DNA from: Coturnix japonica
Taxonomy: Eukaryota; Chordata; Aves; Galliformes; Phasianidae
Assembly (NCBI RefSeq): GCF_001577835.2
Contig: NC_029547.1
Location: forward strand, 58,866,112-58,930,111
Length of the DNA: 64,000 bases
Direction: 5' to 3'
The notes under the pieces were generated by a model, which saw nothing but the letters and a program-made list of their open reading frames with translations, was not told where the DNA came from and did no database searches. Position numbers and translations under genes: made by a program. Shown one piece after another: positions 58,551 to 64,000 of this stretch (positions within the stretch are counted from its first letter, which is position 1; every line of letters starts with the position of its first letter).

Positions 58551-60068
58551 TTTATTTCCAAATTTTTAGAAGATTAATACAAACAATAGAAAGTAAACAA
58601 AATGGAAAACCTAGTAAAAAAAAAATAAAAAAAATCTATCCTTGTAAAAGCGTTCTATAGAAAAGTGAAGGCAAACGACCAAGTGTATTTTATTTGTGGA
58701 TTCTATAGAAAAGTGAAGGCAAACAACCAAGTGTATTTTATCTGTGGAACTTGGGAATTCCGTGTGCTTCTAACCTTGGAAATCATGCACACAACTGTCT
58801 TTGGACGCTTATGTGTTTTTAGAGTGAGTTTGGTTACATTTTAAACATTTAAACATGAGGTTCCGCCCAGGCAGTGTGTTCACAAATGCAGGCTATGAGA
58901 AGCATTAAACAGTGCAGGGCCTTTGTAAGTAACGTGCCTTATGGAACAAGACGGTGCTACACGCAGTGCCAAGCAGTTTCTAACAGGTGTCATTTGTGCA
59001 CCTACAAGCACTTGGGAAAAAAACAGTGTTGCTGGTTTCAGGTTTAAAGAAAACTTCCTTCTGAGAACATCTCTGGTAACACTATCAGCGTTTGCTTTTA
59101 GGTTGTAACAGTTCATTCCTCAGATGTTCTGCTTTGGAAAATACAAATAGTTATTACCGTCACTCCAGCCTAACAACCTACCAAGTTAGAAATAGGTAAT
59201 TTGGTAAAGAATAATCATGTTTTTGCTTTCTAAAATGTAAACTTCCCAAGTAGTATTTGTGTAGACAAGTATACCATAGTAACAATGTCGACTTTTACCA
59301 AAAGAACCACTTACGTTAAAAAAACTACAAAAAACGTTAATAAAACAGTGAGGTATGACTTCACAAGGATGAACGGATCAATATCCACGTTTTAGCCACA
59401 CAGGAGTAAGGGCACAGAGATACTTTTCTTGAGGAAAAGGCCATTGTTAGTCACATCATGCTTCAAGGCTTCTCTCTGCTGACCATCCCTGTTAAAGGAA
59501 AAAGAGTTTATTAAATGCTTTCTTCCTACTCAGGTACATTTCTTATGTAACCTATAGCACAAAAAAGCTCTGCTTCTGCATCAGCTATAACAAGAAAAAG
59601 ACGATACAAAGGCTGATACAGCAAAGGGAGCTGCAGTAGGATGTGGAAGACGAAATGTATTTTTAACAAGACTCTTGCCTAAGTTATGATCTTGACCAAG
59701 ACTCACACAAGTACTGCGGTTTTATCTCACTTCCCCAAGCCAGGTACATGACTGTTTTTGTTTCTGGCTTTGTCAATTACCCACGGGAAGTTTTTATTAT
59801 TTTAGATGCTGATAACAAGCCCAGGGCTGCTCAAAAGCAAAAACAAACAAACAGAAACACGAAGAAAAAAAGACGGTAAAAAAGAGGCACAGTTCAGTTG
59901 CCATACCTAAAAGAAGCTGAAAACAGTTTCTAGAGCCAGCAGGAATGTGGCAAACAATTTGCTATGAAGAACTTAAAATCCAAGCAGCTCTCACAGTGCC
60001 CCTGTGTCACTGCTGGAGCTTCCAAATGAGAGCAGTGCTGGTGGTATCTGTGGTTTTGTTACCTGACT
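58551..60068 (-). other. GNG10: GNG10 3' untranslated region (inferred)
   Basis: Reading the minus strand from the stop at 60,069, the sequence has no coding content. Poly(A) signals (reverse complement TTTATT) occur near 58,689-58,694 and at 58,551-58,556. The end point is inferred. A 48-bp tandem duplication lies close to the distal end. Confidence 0.5.
58653..58748. repeat. 48-bp tandem duplication
   Basis: Two directly adjacent copies (58,653-58,700 and 58,701-58,748) both start 'ttctatagaaaagtgaaggc' and differ at two positions. The unit is not a known transposon, and the few differences suggest a recent event. Confidence 0.97.
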
Positions 60069-60194
60069 TCAGAGCAGAGCGCAGGATCTGGGCTCACGGA
60101 AGGGATTGCTCCCTGCAGGAACCCCAACCAGCAAGGCATCTTTGCAGGCGTTTTGCATGCAGTATTGCTGGAGCTCTGCAGCTGCCTGGGAGAC
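60069..60194 (-). CDS. GNG10: GNG10 coding exon 2 (C-terminal half)
   Basis: On the minus strand, after an 'tttactcag' acceptor, the exon reads [20 protein letters not shown], then [21 protein letters not shown] and TGA at 60,071-60,069. It carries the helix that packs on G-beta, the NPFREP motif typical of G-gamma, and a C-terminal CaaX box CALL. The final Leu predicts geranylgeranylation and membrane anchoring. It joins exon 1 in phase 0. Confidence 0.97.
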   Translation of the reverse strand, partial: VSQAAAELQQYCMQNACKDALLVGVPAGSNPFREPRSCALL

Positions 60195-62529
60195 CTGAGT
60201 AAAGAAAAAGGAAAAACAAATCTAGAGAGGAAACTAATTCATTCACAAGCATCTATTGGGCATTTCCTCTTTCAGAAACACTATCAAAAAGCTGGGGAGT
60301 TCTAAAACATCACGTAAATCAACACAGGCACTCATCTGCAGAGCTATGATGAGACGTACGTCCTGCTACACTGGTGATGAGCCAGAGCTGCATACAGGGC
60401 TGAGGTGTGAGTGGTACAGAACTCATCTTCTCTGAAAGAGACAAGGCTGTGACCTCAATATTTTCCATTCTGTTGTACAGTTTTGTATGTAGACATAGTA
60501 GTAGACTAATGTACAGTTTCAGATCATTCATGAAAAGGACTTTTACTTCCAAACTGTAAAGTTTGAGCTCTGGTGGGATTTTCATTTTGGGCCATCCAAT
60601 CTGACAACACCTGGAAGTGCACCTGTAAATCTATGCTTGTTCACTGTTTTGCTGCTGCCCCATTCCTTGCCTGCTGGCTCTCCTTCGGAACGCTCATCCT
60701 GGTAACTACCGAACTCTCCAGCAGATGTTAGCACTGCAGGGAACTGTTGAGAAAAACATTTTCCCACAGCCTGACAGATCCTCTTGGGAGGAGCACAAGG
60801 AGGAACATCCGTAGCAAGGATTCCCTGCTGCTCAGCAGGCTTTGCCACTTCCCTCTCTTGGGGACAACCTCTTAATGGATGCTGCAAAGGACGATGCAGC
60901 CTCCACCCTGCCTATCCATGTTGGTCCCCTGGAATATTAATGTCCTTGCCTTAATCACAATGCCGATGCTTGAGCCCTCAGCACACTGAGTTCCAGGACA
61001 GATCTTGCTACTCTTTGCCCTGCACAACCCCCCACAGCACTCCACTCTTCCAGCTCACACAGACAGTAGAGGGATTTCTTCTATGTTTCGTCCCAGCACA
61101 GACGTGCTGTGAGCAGCAGCCTCCTGCATGCAAGACGCGTGGGGGTACTTCTTTCCTTCATGGTTTCCTCTTTCTGAAAATATTGTTCCTGTCTACTTTT
61201 TTAGCTGTCGGGGTAAACAAAATCACCACTGGAACTTGTATTGTGGGATGTATTTATAAAACTCCTTTCATATTCAGCTTCCTCCTGAAAACACATTGTG
61301 TATTCAGAGTAACCAAAACAATGTTTTCTCCTATCCCACCATCAGCTAAAGCTACAGCTGATTCATGCGGTTTCTGCCAGCCAGATGTCCCTTGCTGTTT
61401 TTATGCTCTGTATCAAGAAGCCTAGATGACATGATTCTATCATGCACAGCTTGGTTTGTTGCTGTGAAAAGGCACCAAGAGGTTCCTGGAACAACAGACC
61501 TGGAAAGAGACTGCAGTGTGCAACGCTGGGAGAAAGAGGAGATCAGACTCCCACGCACCACCACAAGAAGCTGTGGTCACTTTCAGCTTACCTGCCAGCT
61601 CACTGGTCACTAATAGCATTTAGCAGCATTAATAAATCAGTCAAGGCAACATTCAGCACTCAATGTGGTGCAGCAGACACTTTGACTTTTCAGCAGGCCA
61701 GGGCAGGAACGGTGAGAAAAGGCATCCAAAAATCATTTGTAAGCCTATAAACTTAGTCCAGCACTGTGCAAGCCAGTGTTTTGCAACTGGATGGAGGGAA
61801 ATGAAGGATGCACGGAGGTGGTGAGGGCAGACGGGAGCACAACATGCACATTAATTAGACTTTTATCACTTTGTGCCCTTTGATGGATTTTGTGCATGAA
61901 AAAGAAGTCACTCCCATGAAGAACTTGTGGACTCTGCACCTGTTGGGAGCCAAGGAGGGACTGCAGGGCTGCGTTTGGATTGGAAGAGGAGAAAAGAAAA
62001 CGGAAAAAGGAGAAAGAAAAAGAATTACACCGGAGCAGACGGATAACAGCGCTGCCTCACTGGCCCGTCTTTGTCTGGAAATACGCAGCAGGAGAAGGCT
62101 CATGCATGCGTAGAAAATCGCCCGTGTCCCCGAGCTGTCAGCTGGTACGGGAACACCCGGCGCGGGGCTGCGGGGAGATGTCGGGCGCGGCTCCAGCGGC
62201 GGCTGCGTGCCCGTCGGAGCAGAACTAACGCGGGGCTGCTCCATTATTCATCACGACCTCCCGCCGGGGAGAGGCGCTTACCCCGCGGGTTCGAGAGGGG
62301 CGGCGGCCCCGGTAATGGGCTCGGAGCCCCCGCAGCTCGGGCACCCTCCGAACCCCGGGCACAGAGCCCTCCGTGCACCGACAGCCGCGCCCGGCCCCGC
62401 CGAGAGCGAAGCGGGGCAGCTCCGGTACCCCCGGGCGGTCCGGCTCACCTTGATCCTCTCTACGGCGGCCTCCAGCTTCAGCTGCTCCACCAGGCGCTGC
62501 ATGGTGCTCAGGCTGCCGGCCGACGACAT
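60069..62529 (-). CDS. GNG10: GNG10, G protein subunit gamma-10 (whole gene, coding part)
   Basis: Two exons encode 68 residues, the same length as human GNG10. Gamma subunits form an obligate dimer with G-beta, which tethers heterotrimeric G proteins to the inner plasma membrane and signals after receptor activation. The sequence has an N-terminal coiled-coil helix ([19 protein letters not shown]), a second helix, the NPFREP motif and CaaX box CALL. It differs from what I recall of the human protein only near the N-terminus ([10 protein letters not shown] versus MSSGASASAL) and at Ala in EAAVERIK. It lies tail-to-tail with SHOC1, the same arrangement as in mammals. The mammalian partner DNAJC25 would lie upstream, beyond the right edge, and was not found here. 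Confidence 0.97.
60195..62448 (-). other. GNG10: GNG10 intron 1
   Basis: A 2.25 kb intron with GT-AG ends (gtgagc at the donor). Several open frames occur, including a 151-codon one on the plus strand at 60,970-61,425, but none has recognisable features. No transposon was identified. Confidence 0.6.
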
Positions 62530-62660
62530 AACGAGGGCAGGCAGGAACGGGACGGCGCGGACCGGATCGCCTCGGCACGGCACGGCTCGGCTCTGCCGGC
62601 ACCAAGGGAGCCGCCCGGGGGAGGGGCCGCGGCCGCTCCGCCCCCAGCAGCCGGCCTCGG
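62130..62660 (-). promoter_or_regulatory. GNG10: CpG island promoter of GNG10
   Basis: Very GC- and CpG-rich DNA surrounds coding exon 1, with a GC-box-like stretch ('gctccgcccccag') at about 62,635-62,647. No TATA box is seen, which fits a housekeeping-type promoter. The exact transcription start cannot be set from sequence alone. Long open frames on both strands here are by-products of the base composition. Confidence 0.8.
62449..62529 (-). CDS. GNG10: GNG10 coding exon 1
   Basis: From the ATG at 62,529-62,527 the exon reads [20 protein letters not shown] then AAVERIK, ending in phase 0 before gtgagc. A second in-frame Met at residue 10 is not favoured, because the first gives the family's exact length. 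The exon sits inside a CpG island. Confidence 0.97.
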
Positions 62661-62763
62661 GGGATGAGCTCCGTCTTCCATCCGTGACTCTTTCCCTTCA
62701 AGATGCCATCATACCGGTCTCTGCTTCCCAGGAGCCGATAGAATGGGAACGGAGGGAAGCCGA

Positions 62764-63028
62764 AGGTTCAGACTGGACGTAAGGAAGCATTTCTTCGCTA
62801 TAAGGGTGATCAAACATGGGAGCAGGCTTCCAGAAGAGGTGGTTACTGCCCCGTGGCTATCGATGGCCAAAGGGCATTTGGAGAATGCTCTCAGTAGCAT
62901 GCTTTAACTTTTGGTTAGCCTCGAAGTGCTCGGGTAGTCTTTGAAGGTCCCTTCCAACTGAACTATTCCATTCCATTCCATTCCATTCCATTCCATTCCA
63001 TTCTGTTCTGTTCTGATCTGTTCTGTTC
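62764..63028 (+). mobile_element. CR1 LINE 3' end with expanded pentamer tail
   Basis: The copy starts 'ggttcagactggacgtaagg' and runs through 'gaggtggttactgccccgtg' to 'gaaggtcccttccaactgaa'. This is the usual CR1 terminus. Instead of a short octamer tail it is followed by seven ATTCC units (62,965-62,999), then TTCTG-type units to 63,028. It lies about 100 bases upstream of the GNG10 CpG island. Confidence 0.9.
62965..63028 (+). repeat. Pentanucleotide array (ATTCC)n / (TTCTG)n
   Basis: Seven perfect ATTCC copies are followed by about five TTCTG-like copies with one variant. They grow directly out of the CR1 tail. Confidence 0.95.
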
Positions 63029-63401
63029 CCCCGTTAGCCACACACTTCCACACAAAGACCTCACCACTACACACTATGGTTGCACTCTTCTCAATGTGTC
63101 TGATACTGCATCATGGACTCAATTTCAAGATAAAATAGGGCCTAAAATACATGACTAAGATGCATATACTTAGAACAAGACTCTAGGCTATAAATAAATG
63201 ATCAGTGACCTCAGCTAACAAGGTGTCACTGCAACCTGACAGCCCTGTGACAGACACTTGCTTCTTCTGACCTCTGTCACAGAGATGTAAGTGGCATAGC
63301 CCAGCAAATTCTGCCCACAACCCATGAGCTTATGCCTCTGCTTAGGAAACCAGTGTGAGAGCAGCTGGACTGATGGGCTGAAACCAGCCACATGACAGCA
63401 T

Positions 63402-63840
63402 GGGCCCTGCATCTGAGTCACAACAGCTCCACGCAGCTGTACAGGCTTGGGGCAGAGTATCCAGAAAGCTGCCCAGTAGAAAAGGACCTGAGGGTGTCAA
63501 TAGATACCCAGATGAACATGTGCCAGTCTTGGCTTGAGGAGGCTGAAGGATGGAAGACCTCGTCTCTCTCTACAGATAAATGAAAATGTGATTACAGCAA
63601 GGTGGGTGTCAGTCACTATTCTCAGATAACAAGAATTGAATGTTAGGTAGTGGCATGAAGCTGAACTAGGAGAGGCTTAGACTGGATATCAGTCTGGCTG
63701 CACAGGAAGGCGGTGGAATCTCCTCTCCTGCAAATATCTGACAAGTGAGCACTGAGGAGAATGGTTTAGTTATGGAGCTCAGTAGGCTCAGGTTGATGGT
63801 TGGGCTCAGAGATCTTGAAGTTTTTTTCCAAATTAGATGG
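63402..63840 (+). mobile_element. CR1 LINE fragment
   Basis: The first part reads YRLGAEYPESCPVEKDLRVS and IDTQMNMCQSWLEEAE, matching the CR1 reverse-transcriptase segment with CPAEKDLGVLVD. After a large internal deletion it continues with 3' sequence ('cttagactggatatcagtct', then 'ggttgggctcagagatcttg'). The copy is old and its tail is worn. Confidence 0.8.
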
Positions 63841-64000
63841 AGTCATGATTGCTTGCACACCTCTGCAGAATCAGAACTGTCTTACTTCAAAAACTGGTCT
63901 ATAAGCATTTCAAAGCTGCTAGCTATTACAAGCTCTGGAAACAGCAGCAAGTTTAAGAGAGCCTTTCCCAGAACCAACCTGCACAGATACAGACCTTCAT

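Noticed and set aside
60970-61425. 151-codon plus-strand open frame in the GNG10 intron
   Set aside because: Cys-rich but matches no family that I know. It is antisense within an intron and has no supporting signals.
62071-62782. Long overlapping open frames (up to 198 codons) on both strands at the GNG10 promoter
   Set aside because: They come from the GC-rich CpG island, which is poor in stop codons. Only the 27-codon GNG10 exon inside is real.
62530-64000. Possible last exon of DNAJC25 upstream of GNG10
   Set aside because: Mammalian synteny predicts it on this side, but no J-protein C-terminal sequence is visible. It probably lies beyond the window.
1-64000. CRISPR arrays, bacterial-type operons, defence or toxin systems, tRNA or rRNA genes
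   Set aside because: None was seen. The window is ordinary vertebrate nuclear DNA, and the tandem arrays present are microsatellites.

Overview
The window looks like vertebrate nuclear DNA from a bird, most likely a galliform such as chicken or a close relative. The support is the many CR1 LINE fragments, with their avian reverse-transcriptase and tail signatures, plus at least three pieces of a Galluhop-type mariner known from galliforms. Genes are intron-rich with GT-AG splice sites, and the background is AT-rich with short CpG-rich promoters. The gene pair GNG10 and SHOC1 (C9orf84) is syntenic with human 9q31.3. By known bird-human synteny that segment is expected on the avian Z chromosome; this is inference and is not visible in the sequence.

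Layout: bases 1 to about 12,400 are intergenic, with no supported gene, a degenerate mariner piece and three CR1 fragments. A short GC-rich stretch at about 12,405-12,560, with a CCAAT box and a TTCCCGCC motif, is the likely promoter of the plus-strand gene SHOC1. SHOC1 then fills the window to 56,055. I traced 27 consecutive coding exons (15,736 to 56,055) by hand. Their reading frames and splice phases join without a break into a 1,444-residue protein counted from the ATG at 15,739. A further upstream coding exon near 13,081-13,218 is plausible but unproven. The introns carry CR1 and mariner copies and several simple repeats.

Downstream, on the minus strand and convergent with SHOC1, lies GNG10. 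It has two coding exons (62,529-62,449 and 60,194-60,069) that encode a complete 68-residue G-protein gamma subunit with a CaaX end. A CpG island surrounds its first exon. Two further CR1 pieces lie at 62,764-63,028 and 63,402-63,840.

The two genes are not functionally linked. SHOC1 is a meiotic crossover factor: an XPF-like pseudo-nuclease that works with SPO16 in the ZMM pathway. GNG10 is a membrane-anchored signalling subunit. I found no sign of a new defence, mobile or biosynthetic system. The most interesting points concern SHOC1 splicing: a (TTA)n array directly abutting a 3' splice site, a NAGNAG acceptor, and two in-frame acceptors at the last large exon. Its germline-gene-like promoter is also of interest.
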